Positions 40,880 through 50,385 of a stretch of DNA of 64,000 bases are shown piece after piece (position 1 is the first letter of the stretch; every line of letters begins with the position of its first letter). The notes below the pieces were generated by a model. It searched no databases and was not told the origin of the DNA. It worked only from the letters and a program-made list of their open reading frames with translations. The stretch comes from Corallococcus coralloides DSM 2259 (GTDB taxonomy: Bacteria > Myxococcota > Myxococcia > Myxococcales > Myxococcaceae). Location of the stretch: assembly GCF_000255295.1 (NCBI RefSeq), contig NC_017030.1, positions 1,674,001 to 1,738,000 of the forward strand, read 5' to 3'. A program made the translations under genes and the position numbers.

Positions 40880-42100
40880 TCAGTTTCCGGCGTCCTTCCA
40901 CCAGACGCCCCAGTCCTCCAGGGCCGTGGAGTAGTCCAACCTGCGCGGACCCTGGGCCGGGACGTAATAGGTGCCGTCGAACAGCGGCGTGAAGCGGATC
41001 AGACTGGAGAGGCCGTTGAGCTCCTTGCTCCAGGGATCCACCGCGTACCGGACCTCCTGCGCCGTGGAGCCGATGGCGTCCGTCTGGACCGATTGCAGCG
41101 TACAGACGGTGGCGGGGACCGCGTGCGAGCCCCGGGTGACGGTCTCCTGCCGGATGGGCTTGAGCTCCCCCACGACGGGCGGCCACCAGGGAAAGACTGT
41201 CGCGGCCTGGGTGATGAAACCGTACAGGGCCGTTCCCAGAAAGGTGCTGGCCGCGCCCTGGAAGTCGCCGCAGGGAGGCGCTTCGCCTGGGGCGCCCTTC
41301 CACGTCGTCGTTAGCAGCTGGCCGGCCTCCGCGCTCATGCAGGCGCGATGCAGCTTCGGGGCTTCGCTGTCCGCCTCCGTCACCATGTCGTACCAGGTGC
41401 CCGGACCCAGGGGGTGTTCCAGGGTGGGGACCTCGCCGGGCTCGAGGGTGCCCTGGCGGAAGGACCGGAGCTTGATCTCGGAGGAGACGGTGACGCCCAT
41501 TCCCGCGGGCTCGCTGCTGGCTTCGAGCAGGCCCTGGGTGAGGTACAGCGGTCCGGGCACCGAGGCGTAGACGCGGACCTCCCGCGAGCCATCGCTGACG
41601 CGGGAGTCATGCTCGGAGCGCCATGCGTCCCAGGTCCGTCCCGCGGCGGAGAACCGCTCCTCGGTGACGTCATCGCCCCGGAGTGGGACGGGCGGGCGCG
41701 GCTGGGACTCCTCCATGCGCATGGGCAACACATGGGCCTGGGTGAGCGCGCGATGGGGATGGGGACGGCCCCAGTCATTCGTGAAGGTGATGGCGAGCCA
41801 GGCCCACGGAGGCCGCACGGCCACGACCTCCACCGCCACCCGGCCCTCGACCGTGTTCGTACGTCCCGGGGGCTCCTCGCGAATCTTCCCCTGGAGGAAG
41901 GCTTGCGTGTCGAACGGGATGTAGGGATCGAACAGCGTGCTGCTGAAGGTGTACTCCACGCGGTCCCCCACGCGGGCGTACTTCCACGGAGAGGCCGCGG
42001 CCTCCGGCGGAAGGGGAACGGGCTTCATTCCCACGCAGGCGGGGCCTGACACGAGCACCGTGCACAGCAGGAGGAGGACGTGGAGGGAGCGAGGCCGCAT
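40880..42100 (-). CDS. Lipoprotein of unknown function
   Basis: This protein of about 406 residues is unrecognised apart from a lipoprotein signal (SLHVLLLLCTVLVSGPACVG). After the signal come ARVGDRVEYTFSS and GRVAVEVVAVRPPWAWLAIT, a beta-rich region, and a C-terminal part with several cysteines. I place the start at 42100 (MRPRSLHV), directly before the signal peptide with AGGGAG upstream; an ATG six codons earlier (42118) is also possible. It lies downstream of the molybdenum hydroxylase genes in reverse orientation order, but a shared function is not evident. Confidence 0.72.
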   Translation of the reverse strand: MRPRSLHVLLLLCTVLVSGPACVGMKPVPLPPEAAASPWKYARVGDRVEYTFSSTLFDPYIPFDTQAFLQGKIREEPPGRTNTVEGRVAVEVVAVRPPWAWLAITFTNDWGRPHPHRALTQAHVLPMRMEESQPRPPVPLRGDDVTEERFSAAGRTWDAWRSEHDSRVSDGSREVRVYASVPGPLYLTQGLLEASSEPAGMGVTVSSEIKLRSFRQGTLEPGEVPTLEHPLGPGTWYDMVTEADSEAPKLHRACMSAEAGQLLTTTWKGAPGEAPPCGDFQGAASTFLGTALYGFITQAATVFPWWPPVVGELKPIRQETVTRGSHAVPATVCTLQSVQTDAIGSTAQEVRYAVDPWSKELNGLSSLIRFTPLFDGTYYVPAQGPRRLDYSTALEDWGVWWKDAGN

Positions 42101-42131
42101 GTGCTCCCTGTCTGCCATTGTCCTGGAGACT

Positions 42132-42620
42132 TCACCAGTCCCGGGGGACCGCGCCGTTTCGCAGCAGCAGCGCCGCGCGGTGGATGGCGGCGCGGATGCG
42201 GACGTAGGTGCCGCAGCGGCAGACGTTGTCGCTCATGGCCGCGTCGATGTCCGCGTCGGACGGCTGTGGGTTCTTCCGCAGCAGCGCGACCGCGGCCATG
42301 ATCTGCCCCGGCTGGCAGAAGCCGCACTGGGCCACGTCTTCAGCGATCCACGCCTCCTGTACGGGATGCAGGCCGGACGCGTCCGCGAGTCCTTCGATGG
42401 TCTTCACCTCGCGGCCCGCGATGTCGCCCACGGGGTGGAGACAGGGACGGAAGGCTTCTCCGTCCAGGTGGCTGGTGCACGCGCCACAGACGCCCACGCC
42501 GCAGCCGTACTTGGGGCCCGTGACGCCCAGCACATCGCGGAGCACCCACAAGAGGGGCAGGTCCGCGGGCGAGTCCACCGACACCGGCTGACCGTTGAGG
42601 AGGAAGGAATGGGCCGGCAT
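42132..42620 (-). CDS. Molybdenum hydroxylase small subunit, (2Fe-2S)-binding (IorA-type)
   Basis: This 162-residue subunit carries two [2Fe-2S] clusters. The plant-type ferredoxin domain has [17 protein letters not shown] and FRPCLHPVG; the all-helical domain has [11 protein letters not shown] and [14 protein letters not shown]. This is the IorA/CoxS-type small subunit of the xanthine oxidase family, which passes electrons from the molybdenum site. The start at 42620 lies two bases after the stop of the large-subunit gene. As in isoquinoline 1-oxidoreductase there is no FAD subunit gene nearby. Confidence 0.93.
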   Translation of the reverse strand: MPAHSFLLNGQPVSVDSPADLPLLWVLRDVLGVTGPKYGCGVGVCGACTSHLDGEAFRPCLHPVGDIAGREVKTIEGLADASGLHPVQEAWIAEDVAQCGFCQPGQIMAAVALLRKNPQPSDADIDAAMSDNVCRCGTYVRIRAAIHRAALLLRNGAVPRDW

Positions 42621-42622
42621 GG

Positions 42623-44785
42623 TCAGACTCCCTCGTCGAGGATGGGGAAGCGCGTGGGCATGGTGCCCGTCGCCCGGGCAATGGCGTTGGCCAGGGCCGC
42701 CGCCGCGCTGGGGTAGCCCAGCTCTCCCACGCCGCCCACGCGGTCGTCGGAGCGCACGAGGTGCACCTGGATGGAGGCGGGGGCGTGCTTCATCCGCAGC
42801 CACCGGTAGTCCGCGAAGCTGCCCTCGCGCACGGCGCCTGCGTCGATGTGGAGCCCGGCGCTCAGCGTGGTGGACATGGCGTCCATCGCGGCGCCCTGGA
42901 GCTGGGCCTCGATGCCCTTCGGGTTGATGGGCAGGCCCACGTCCGCGGCGATGACCACGCGCAGCACGCGCGGCGTCCCGCTGGTGACGTCCACTTCGAT
43001 GAGGTGGGCAATGGCGCTGTCCCACTCCTCCAGCACGGCGACGCCTTGTGCGACGCCAGGAGGCAGCGCGCGGCCCCAGGCGCCTTCGAGCACCACCCGC
43101 TCCAGCACGGCCTTGAGCCTGCGGGACGTGAGGCGGGAGCGCCGCAGCTCCACGGGGTCGCGCTGGAGCTCGCGGGCCAGCTGGTCGACGAAGATTTCGT
43201 TGGCCACGCCCACCTGGCTGGTGAAGACGGAGCGGAAGGACGCGGTGGGAATCGGGAGCGGCACTTCGGCCAGCTCCTGCGCCACCCAGCCGAACTGGTA
43301 GGGGACGTGCTGCGTCAGCGCGAAGAACACCGCGCTGGTGACGTCCGGCAGGACCTGACCGACCAACGAGGTGAGCAGGTCTCCGAAGCCGTGCGGGAAC
43401 TCCACGGTGGGAATGGCGGCTCGGTGCTGCCAGCCGAGGATGGAGCCACCCGGGCCCAGCGAGGCGAGGATGCGGTGGTGGCTCGCGGGCCGGTAGTGCC
43501 CGTGGCGCATCTCATCGTTGCGACTCCACATCAGCTTCACCGGCTGCCCGAGCGAGCGCGAGATGAGCGCGGCCTCCACGGCGGCTTCGGTGAAGAAGCG
43601 CCGGCCGAAGCCACCGCCCGCGCGGATGGGATGCACGGTGACCCGCTGCGGAGTGAGCGCCCATCCGAGCGCCGCGGCGACCTGGCTCCGCGCGAACTTC
43701 GGATCCTGGACGCCGGACCAGATCTCCGCCGTGTCCGCCGTCACGCGCGCCACGCAGCTCTGCGTCTCCATGGGCGCGTGCGCGAGGTAGGGGAAGTCGA
43801 AGCGCCCCTCCACGACCCGCGTCGTGAGCAGCGGAGGCAGCGGCCGGGGCCCGATGGCATCACGCAGCCGGGTCCGGATGTCTGCGTCCGAGAGGTGGCT
43901 GGCCGGGCCAGGGGTCCAGGTGACCTGCAAGGCGTCGCGAGCGGCGAAGGCCTGCGAGTACGTCCGCGCCGCCACCGCGATGCCTGAGGGGATCTGCACC
44001 ACGCCCACCACGCCGGGCAGGGCCCGGGCCGTGGAGGCATTGAAGGACTGGACCTTGCCGAGCAGCGTGGGAGGCCGCGCCACCACCGTGGGCACCGCGT
44101 CCGGGATGTCCAGGTCCAGGGTGAATCGCGCCGCACCGGTGACGATGTCCCGTGCGTCGACGCGCCCCGTGGGCTGACCGACCACGGTGTACCTGCTCGG
44201 AGGCTTCGGCAGCGGAGAGACCTCTGGCAGCAGCACGCGCGTGGCGTCCTCCGCCAGCTCGCCGTAGCCGAGCCTGCGGCCGTCAGGAGCGCGCACCTCG
44301 CCCTGTGCGGTGGTGAGTGTGAGGGCCAGCACCCGCCAGCGGTGCGCGGCGGCGGTGACCAGTCGTGCCCGGGCCTCCGCGGCGGCGGCGCGGAGCGGAC
44401 CGGCCAGGTAGCGCATCGTCGACGACAGGCCGGTGAGCTGGATGAGCCAGCGCGGATCCGCGTCGGCGGTGTGCACGTCCACGGCATCGAGGCCGATGTC
44501 GAGCTCCTCGGCGACGAGCATGGAGACGGCGGTGGTGATGCCCTGGCCCATCTCCGTGCGGGGCAGGGTGGCGACGACGCGGCCGTCGGTCCTGATGGCG
44601 ACGTAGAGGTTGAGCGGTGTCTCTTCCGGGGCCGCCGAAGGCTCCGCGGCCTCGGCGGAGGGTACGTCGAGCGCGAGCCGGGCCGCGATCATCAACGTGG
44701 GCGAGGCCACCAGCCACGTGAGGAACTTGCGGCGCTCGATGCCGCTGGAGGGAGGGGCTGCGTCCGTGGGCAGGGTGTCAGCCAT
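42623..44785 (-). CDS. Molybdenum hydroxylase large subunit with Tat signal (IorB-type)
   Basis: This 720-residue molybdopterin-cytosine-dinucleotide-type subunit resembles isoquinoline 1-oxidoreductase beta. The N-terminus has a twin-arginine signal ([20 protein letters not shown]), so the folded enzyme with its small subunit is probably exported to the periplasm. [31 protein letters not shown], and [20 protein letters not shown] are cofactor-binding segments of the family. The start at 44785 places the Tat motif near residue 18. The substrate is an unknown N-heterocycle or aldehyde. It forms a two-gene operon with the small subunit, spacing two bases. Confidence 0.92.
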   Translation of the reverse strand: MADTLPTDAAPPSSGIERRKFLTWLVASPTLMIAARLALDVPSAEAAEPSAAPEETPLNLYVAIRTDGRVVATLPRTEMGQGITTAVSMLVAEELDIGLDAVDVHTADADPRWLIQLTGLSSTMRYLAGPLRAAAAEARARLVTAAAHRWRVLALTLTTAQGEVRAPDGRRLGYGELAEDATRVLLPEVSPLPKPPSRYTVVGQPTGRVDARDIVTGAARFTLDLDIPDAVPTVVARPPTLLGKVQSFNASTARALPGVVGVVQIPSGIAVAARTYSQAFAARDALQVTWTPGPASHLSDADIRTRLRDAIGPRPLPPLLTTRVVEGRFDFPYLAHAPMETQSCVARVTADTAEIWSGVQDPKFARSQVAAALGWALTPQRVTVHPIRAGGGFGRRFFTEAAVEAALISRSLGQPVKLMWSRNDEMRHGHYRPASHHRILASLGPGGSILGWQHRAAIPTVEFPHGFGDLLTSLVGQVLPDVTSAVFFALTQHVPYQFGWVAQELAEVPLPIPTASFRSVFTSQVGVANEIFVDQLARELQRDPVELRRSRLTSRRLKAVLERVVLEGAWGRALPPGVAQGVAVLEEWDSAIAHLIEVDVTSGTPRVLRVVIAADVGLPINPKGIEAQLQGAAMDAMSTTLSAGLHIDAGAVREGSFADYRWLRMKHAPASIQVHLVRSDDRVGGVGELGYPSAAAALANAIARATGTMPTRFPILDEGV

Positions 44786-44976
44786 GGAGAAAGTGTGGCA
44801 CGCGGCCACGGGCGGACCCAATGACCTGGGAGGCCCTGTGCGGCACCTGTCATGTGGAGCGCGGAAAGCATCAAGAACACGACCCGGGGCCTGGAGTCTG
44901 GGGCGGGACGCGCACGCTGCTTCAGGGGATACTGGCCGCCGGTGTCTCCGTGGAGACGGGGACGAGGACGGTGGGC

Positions 44977-47580
44977 ATGCGCAGGTGGTTCATCGGTGGG
45001 GTGGTGCTTCTGGTCGCGTGCGGCCTCGTGCTGTTCCTGGCCCTGCGCTCCGGAGGACCAATCGCGCCGGAGGGCCACGCGGACGCCACACTGACGCGGA
45101 AGCGTCCCACGAACCTCGCGTCCACACCGGAACGCCCCGGCCCCGTGGAGGGGCTCCCGACGTCGCAGTCCCCGAATGAAGCGGATGGCCTCCTGGACGT
45201 GGAGGTGCTCGCGGAAGGGAAGCCGTCGGCTGGAACCACCGTGCGCCTCTATTCACCCGGGGCGCGAGGGGCGGCGTGGGCATTGACGGGCTCTGGCCTC
45301 ACGGATCCGGCGGGGCATGTCCGCCTTGCCTCCGCTCCTGGACGCTACGTGGTGGCGGTGCGCGCTCCGGACCGGTTTCCACTGCTGCGTGACGTGGTCC
45401 GCCCGCTCGGTGAGCCGCGCACGGCGCTGCGGATCTCCCTGGAGCCCGCGAAGTCGCTCACGGGCCGGACGGTGGTGCGTGAATCGAATGAACCGCTGCC
45501 GCTCGTGGAGATTGTCCTCACGGGGCACACCCGGGACCTCCAGCCCTGGGAGCGCGTGGAGGCCCCCGACGACGAGCGCATCTATGCGACGAGCGATGAG
45601 CGGGGGAACTTCCACCTCGACGGGCTCGCGCCGGGCACCTACCAGTTGGAGGCCCGCGCTCCCGGCTACGCGCGCGTGGTGCTCCACCGCCTGCGCATCC
45701 CCGCCGAGGGGCCGCTGACGCTGGCGCTCCGGTTGTCGAGCGTCATCGAGGGCTTCGTCGTGGACTCGAAGGGCCTGCCAGCCGCCGACGCCGAAGTGCG
45801 GGTGGGCGGCAATCCCTCCCAGGTCGTGACGACGGGCGCGCAGGGTGGCTTCTCCGTGGAGGTGGAGCCCGGCTCCCACCCTCTGTCCGCGCGGCGCGGC
45901 GAGGAGACCGGCGCGCTCGACCTGCCGGTCCTCTGCGTCGCGGGCAGCACCGTGCGTGACGTGCGCATCCAACTGGGACCGGGCGCGGTGCTGGAGGGCC
46001 GCGTCGTGGAGGAGTCCTCGGGCGAGCCGGTCGCGGGGGCGCGCGTCGACGTCACCCCTTCGGGCGAGGACGGAGGCCCCGGCGTCGCCGTGTCGGACGC
46101 GGAGGGGCGCTTCCTCGTGCGAGGGCTCGCGCCCGGCAGGTACGACGCGAAGGTCACGGCCCTCCACCACTCGCCCGCGACGCGCGAGGGCCTGACGGTC
46201 GCCCAGGGTGAACGCTTCCCCGTGGAGTTCAAGCTCTCCGGTACCGGTTCGGTGGAGGGCCAGGTGCGCGACCGGAACGGCGCGCCGGTGGCGGCGGCGC
46301 GGGTCTCGGGCGTCAACGCCCTCCGCTACGAGCCGGACGCCGCCCCCCTGGAGGTCCGCACGGACGCCGACGGCCGCTACCGGCTGGATGGACTCGCCAC
46401 GGGCAATCTGTCGCTCTCCGCGCGCCACGAGGGGGCGACGGTGGGCATCCGCCAGAGCGTCGTCGTGGAGGCGGACCGCACGACCCGGGTGGACTTCACG
46501 CTGGATGGCTCCGGAACGGTGGAGGGCCGGGTGCGCGTGGCCCGGGGCTCACTGCCGGACGCGCCGTTGGAGGTGACGGCCCTGGCGGATGACGTGTCGG
46601 ACGGCCCGGCACCGGGCGTAGGCCATGTCCTCGTGGACGCGGACGGCGGCTTCCGGATGGTGCTCCCCTCGGGGGACTACACGCTGCTGCTCATGGCGCG
46701 GGGCCGCTTCGTCCAGGGAGAGCGGGAGCAGGCGCGCGTGGAGGTGGGGCGGACGACGCAGGTCGAGTTCATCTGGGAGGACAAGCGCGACGTGAACGAG
46801 TACCGGGGCGTCGTCCTGGAGCCGGATGGCTCGCCTTCTCCCGGCGCGTACGTCACCCTCACGCCGGCGGAGGGGCAGGGCGTTCCCCTGTCGATGACGC
46901 CCACGGATGTCGAGGGGCGCTTCGCCATTCCCGCCTCCCAAGGGGGAGGCTCCGCCACGCGCCGCGTGCTGCTGGTCGCGCGAAACGGCGGGCGCTCGAG
47001 CGAGTCCGTGCCCGTCACCGCCGGACAGGATGTGGTGGTGCGGCTGCGGCCCTCGGCCTTCCTCCGCGGTCGCGCGGTGCGCGAGGGCAAGCCCGTGCGG
47101 GGCTTCAAGGTGTCGCTCCGGCTTCAGAAAGGCTTCCTCCCGGAGGGAGGGGAGGGCCCCTTCGAGTTCTCCGGCGAGCGCTTCGAGCTGCGAGACGTCC
47201 CGCCCGAGCCCGTGAAGCTGACGGCGCGCACGACGGATGGTTCCGTCGGCGAGGTGCGCGTCTCTCCCGGCACGGGCGCGGTGCTCGAGGTGGACATCCC
47301 CCTGGCGCCACCGGCCACCGTGCAGGGCCGGGTGGTGCTCGGGGCCACGAAGGCGCCCGTCCGCGGCGCGTTCGTCTACATCGAGGGTGAGCCAGCCGTC
47401 ACAGAGCAGTCCGACGCGGAGGGCCGCTTCTCCATCAAGGGCGTGCGCGCGGGCGAGCAACGCCTCATCGTCCTGGGGGGCCCTTCCCAGGGACTGCTGC
47501 GCCGGCCATTCAAGGTGAAGGAAGGCGACATGCTGGACCTGGGTGACGTCGCCCTGGAGGTAGCGCAGCCCACGCCGTGA
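44977..47580 (+). CDS. Large repeat protein with multiple carboxypeptidase-regulatory-like domains
   Basis: This 867-residue protein has one N-terminal hydrophobic helix (FIGGVVLLVACGLVLFLAL) that can be a signal anchor, then about eight tandem beta-sandwich repeats with the pattern G-x-V-x-D/E-G-x-P-x-x-x-A-x-V and later D-A-x-G-R-F/Y-x-x-x-x-L-x-x-G. Examples are LEGRVVEESSGEPVAGARVD, VSDAEGRFLVRGLAPGRYDA and VQGRVVLGATKAPVRGAFVY. These are carboxypeptidase-D regulatory/SpaA-like repeats found on cell surfaces, of structural or adhesive role. A longer frame to 44821 lacks these features. It converges on the subtilase gene with five bases between stops. Confidence 0.82.
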   Translation: MRRWFIGGVVLLVACGLVLFLALRSGGPIAPEGHADATLTRKRPTNLASTPERPGPVEGLPTSQSPNEADGLLDVEVLAEGKPSAGTTVRLYSPGARGAAWALTGSGLTDPAGHVRLASAPGRYVVAVRAPDRFPLLRDVVRPLGEPRTALRISLEPAKSLTGRTVVRESNEPLPLVEIVLTGHTRDLQPWERVEAPDDERIYATSDERGNFHLDGLAPGTYQLEARAPGYARVVLHRLRIPAEGPLTLALRLSSVIEGFVVDSKGLPAADAEVRVGGNPSQVVTTGAQGGFSVEVEPGSHPLSARRGEETGALDLPVLCVAGSTVRDVRIQLGPGAVLEGRVVEESSGEPVAGARVDVTPSGEDGGPGVAVSDAEGRFLVRGLAPGRYDAKVTALHHSPATREGLTVAQGERFPVEFKLSGTGSVEGQVRDRNGAPVAAARVSGVNALRYEPDAAPLEVRTDADGRYRLDGLATGNLSLSARHEGATVGIRQSVVVEADRTTRVDFTLDGSGTVEGRVRVARGSLPDAPLEVTALADDVSDGPAPGVGHVLVDADGGFRMVLPSGDYTLLLMARGRFVQGEREQARVEVGRTTQVEFIWEDKRDVNEYRGVVLEPDGSPSPGAYVTLTPAEGQGVPLSMTPTDVEGRFAIPASQGGGSATRRVLLVARNGGRSSESVPVTAGQDVVVRLRPSAFLRGRAVREGKPVRGFKVSLRLQKGFLPEGGEGPFEFSGERFELRDVPPEPVKLTARTTDGSVGEVRVSPGTGAVLEVDIPLAPPATVQGRVVLGATKAPVRGAFVYIEGEPAVTEQSDAEGRFSIKGVRAGEQRLIVLGGPSQGLLRRPFKVKEGDMLDLGDVALEVAQPTP

Positions 47581-47585
47581 GGCGC

Positions 47586-48284
47586 TCAGCCCTGCCCGCG
47601 CCGCCATCCCGGAGGCGGGCCGTCGCGCAGCACCTCGGCCACCGCCACCGCGCAGGCGAAGCTCGTCGTCATGGGCACCTGCATCCAGTGGCCGCCCATG
47701 TAGAGCTTCACCTCCCGCTCCTTCACGACGTGGTCCACCTTCACGTCCGCGCCCACGCGCTCCATGAGGGCGGGGTCCCCCACGGACACCACCGACTCCA
47801 GCTGCGCGGGCAGGGTGGGCATGCCGCCCGCGGAGGAGGCGATGATGGCGCCCCGTGCCGCCGCGCGGTCCGTGAGCTCCCGCATGGGCGCCTCCAGCGC
47901 GTGGTGGAACGTGCCCAGGCTCAGGTTGAGCACGTCCACGCCCACCTCATCGAGCATCCACCCCATCGCCTCCACGAGGCACAGCGAGTGCCCACGGCTG
48001 TTCCGGTCGAGGACGCGGGCGACGTAGACCTCCACGTCCGGCCAGGGGCGGACCTGGTCGTAGAGGATGCTCAGGACGGCCGTGCCGTGCCCGTGCGTGT
48101 CCTCCAGGTCCAGCGTGCCCGTGCCGTCCCGCCACGCCTCCAGCTCCTCCCGTTCGTAGGCGCGCGCCTCCAGCACCTGCGCTTCCAGGTCGAGCGAGAA
48201 GGACGCCGCCCCGGCGAGGCGCATCCCATGCTCGCGCAGGAAGGCCACCTCCACGCCGCTGTCGATGATGCCCACCTTCTTCAC
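47586..48284 (-). CDS. Short subtilase (S8) of the peptide-export operon
   Basis: This 232-residue protein has the S8 catalytic triad: Asp8 in VGIIDSGVE, His66 in HGHGTAV and Ser208 in TTSFACAV. The usual GTSMA is TTSFA, and the usual Asn of the oxyanion hole (AAGN) is Gly154 in SSAGGMP. There is no signal peptide, so it acts in the cytosol or at the exporter. The GTG start at 48284 overlaps the stop of the upstream membrane-protein gene (GTGA). Subtilases remove leaders in several peptide systems (for example LanP and PatA), so precursor cleavage is the likely job. The altered oxyanion position may mean an unusual or weak protease. Confidence 0.82.
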   Translation of the reverse strand: MKKVGIIDSGVEVAFLREHGMRLAGAASFSLDLEAQVLEARAYEREELEAWRDGTGTLDLEDTHGHGTAVLSILYDQVRPWPDVEVYVARVLDRNSRGHSLCLVEAMGWMLDEVGVDVLNLSLGTFHHALEAPMRELTDRAAARGAIIASSAGGMPTLPAQLESVVSVGDPALMERVGADVKVDHVVKEREVKLYMGGHWMQVPMTTSFACAVAVAEVLRDGPPPGWRRGQG

Positions 48285-48556
48285 GGAGAAGCGTCTCCCG
48301 GTCGCGAAGGGCTCCAGAGCTTCAGCTGCCGGAACACATAGGTGCCCAGCGACACGGACTCCGTGCGGGGCGGGACGGCATCCGGAATGGACACGGTCAG
48401 ACGCACGAGCGACCCCGCGAGCGCCATCCCCGTACCCAGCGCCAGGACGAGCAGCAACGCGAGCGTGCCAATGTGCCGCACGACGAAGAGGCCGGCGTGG
48501 TCCGGATCCTCCAGAATCGGCAGCGGTGCGGTGGGGCGTGGGAGTTCGTGCGCCAT
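48281..48556 (-). CDS. Small single-pass membrane protein, possible truncated HlyD-like adaptor
   Basis: This 91-residue protein has a cytosolic N-terminus of about 28 residues, one hydrophobic helix (IGTLALLLVLALGTGMALAG) and a short outside segment (LVRLTVSIPDAVPP) ending in a basic tail. The N-terminal part recalls the membrane anchor of HlyD-family adaptor proteins of peptide exporters, but the lipoyl and beta-barrel domains are missing. It lies 26 bases after the ABC exporter gene and is translationally coupled to the subtilase gene, so it is probably a real gene. It may tether or bridge exporter and protease. Confidence 0.65.
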   Translation of the reverse strand: MAHELPRPTAPLPILEDPDHAGLFVVRHIGTLALLLVLALGTGMALAGSLVRLTVSIPDAVPPRTESVSLGTYVFRQLKLWSPSRPGDASP

Positions 48557-48582
48557 GACCGGGAGCCTTTCCATCCGCCGCG

Positions 48583-50385
48583 TCAGGCGGCGTCCGCCTC
48601 GCCCATGCCCGCGCGGAACAGCCGCTGATACGGAGCGCAGCGCGCGAGCAGCTCCGCGTGCGGTCCCTGGCCCACCAGCCGCCCTCCCGCGAGCATCCAC
48701 ACCTCGTCCGCCAGGGGCGCGTTGGCCAGCCGGTGCGTGATGAACAGCACCGTCTGGCCGCGCTCCCGGGCCCGCGCGAGCAGCGCCCGCACGATGGCGG
48801 ACTCCGTCTCCACGTCGAGCTGCGAGGTGGCTTCGTCCAGCAGCAACACCGGCGCGTCGCGGAGCACCGCCCGGGCCAGCGCCAGCCGCTGCCGCTGTCC
48901 GCCGGAGAGGCTCGCGCCCGCCTCGGCCACCGGCGTGTCGAAGCCCTGCGGCAGCGCGTCGAGGACGGGCTCCAGCGCGCACAGCCGCACGGCCTGCCGC
49001 AGGTCCTCGTCACTCACTGCGAGGAGCCCCAGGGTGAGGTTGTCGCGCACGGTGCCGTGGTATAGCTCCACGTCCTGCCACACCACCGCGAGCTGCCGGC
49101 GCAGGTCGGACAGCTCCAGCGTCCGCGCGTCCTGCCCGTCGAACAGCACGCGCCCCCGGCCCGGCTCCTCCAGCCGCGTCAGCATCCTCGCGAGCGTCGT
49201 CTTCCCGGAGCCGCTGGAGCCGACGATGGTCACCACCGTGCCGGGCCGGATGCGCGCGCTCACCTCGCGCAGCACGTCCTGCCCGGGCAGGTAGCCGAAG
49301 GACACGTCCTCCAGCTCCACCCCGCCAGAGAGCCGCTGGGTCACCGGAGCCGGCGGTGTCAACGACCGCGCCGGGTCCTGCTCCGGTGTCTCATGCAGGT
49401 ACTCGAAGAAGCGGCGCAGGTGGACCCCGCGCTGCTGCAGGCCGGTGACGAAGGCGATGACCTCGATGACCGGCCCGCGCAGGTACGCGGCATAGGCCAC
49501 GAAGGCCACGAAGCCGCCCAGCGTCAGCTTCCCCTGGAGGATGAGCCGCCAGCCCAGCCAGGTGAACAGCGCCGTCTGCGCGGCCTCCACCGAGCGCTCG
49601 AACAGCCGCAGCAGCCCCTCCACCCCGTGGGCCTTGAGGTGCGCCCGCAGCACGGACTGCATGAGCCCCGCGGCGCGCTGGTAGATGAACGGCTCCAGCG
49701 CCAGCACCTTCGTCGTGCGGCTCTGCCGCAGCGTCTCCACCTGGAGCGCCTGGATGGCCCCGTGGACGCCCGTCACCTCCTGCCACGCGAGCCCCATGGC
49801 GCGGCCGATGACGAGCGGCACCGCCACCACCAGGGGCAGCGTGGCCACGGCCGCGAGCGCCAGCTCCCAGTGGAATGACGCCAGGGTGAAGGGGATGACG
49901 ATCAGGAAGGTGAGCTGCGAGAAGACCAGCCGGATCAACCCCAGCACCAGCGCCATGCCCGCCTTCGCGTCGTCGAAGCGGCTGGTGAGCTCCCCCACCT
50001 GGCGCCGGGAGAAGAAGCGGTCCGGCAGGTGCTGCAGGTGGTTGAAGAGATAGAGCGCGGCGGAGCTCTCCAGCTTCACCGTGAGGTACGAGGAGTAATA
50101 GCCGAACAGCGACTCCGCGAGCGCCGCCGCCACCGACGCGGCGAGGATGCTCAGCACCAGCACGTGCAACAGCCCCAGGTCCTGGGGAGACGACACGTGG
50201 TCGAACAACAGCCGTGTGAGGAAGGGCGGGATGAGCAGGAGCCCGGCGATGAGCGGGCCCAGCAGCGCGCTCCTGACGAGCGAGCCCCACGCGGGACGCA
50301 ACAGCCGCAGCAGCGCGGCGAGATAGCGCGCCGACTGCCGCAGTCCGGGAGCCCCTTCCTCCTGCATCGCGCCGCCCGCTTCCAT
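48583..50385 (-). CDS. ABC exporter (fused membrane and ATPase domains) of the peptide operon
   Basis: This 600-residue half-transporter has a six-helix membrane domain (residues 35-320) and an ATPase domain with Walker A IVGSSGSGKTTLARML, signature ASLSGGQRQRL, Walker B PVLLLDEATSQLD and the switch His in ITHRLAN. There is no N-terminal C39 peptidase domain, so leader removal must be done elsewhere, plausibly by the operon subtilase. The closest relatives by eye are bacteriocin/lantibiotic-type exporters. The ATG at 50385 overlaps the stop of the GH57-DUF1611 gene in TGATG; a GTG one codon earlier is possible. It likely exports the three small peptides. Confidence 0.88.
   Translation of the reverse strand: MEAGGAMQEEGAPGLRQSARYLAALLRLLRPAWGSLVRSALLGPLIAGLLLIPPFLTRLLFDHVSSPQDLGLLHVLVLSILAASVAAALAESLFGYYSSYLTVKLESSAALYLFNHLQHLPDRFFSRRQVGELTSRFDDAKAGMALVLGLIRLVFSQLTFLIVIPFTLASFHWELALAAVATLPLVVAVPLVIGRAMGLAWQEVTGVHGAIQALQVETLRQSRTTKVLALEPFIYQRAAGLMQSVLRAHLKAHGVEGLLRLFERSVEAAQTALFTWLGWRLILQGKLTLGGFVAFVAYAAYLRGPVIEVIAFVTGLQQRGVHLRRFFEYLHETPEQDPARSLTPPAPVTQRLSGGVELEDVSFGYLPGQDVLREVSARIRPGTVVTIVGSSGSGKTTLARMLTRLEEPGRGRVLFDGQDARTLELSDLRRQLAVVWQDVELYHGTVRDNLTLGLLAVSDEDLRQAVRLCALEPVLDALPQGFDTPVAEAGASLSGGQRQRLALARAVLRDAPVLLLDEATSQLDVETESAIVRALLARARERGQTVLFITHRLANAPLADEVWMLAGGRLVGQGPHAELLARCAPYQRLFRAGMGEADAA

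Noticed and set aside
48285-49013. Longer version of the subtilase beginning far upstream in the same frame
   Set aside because: The extension overlaps the membrane-protein and ABC-exporter genes in another frame and has Arg/Pro/Cys-rich shadow composition. The GTG at 48284 overlapping a stop is a natural start.
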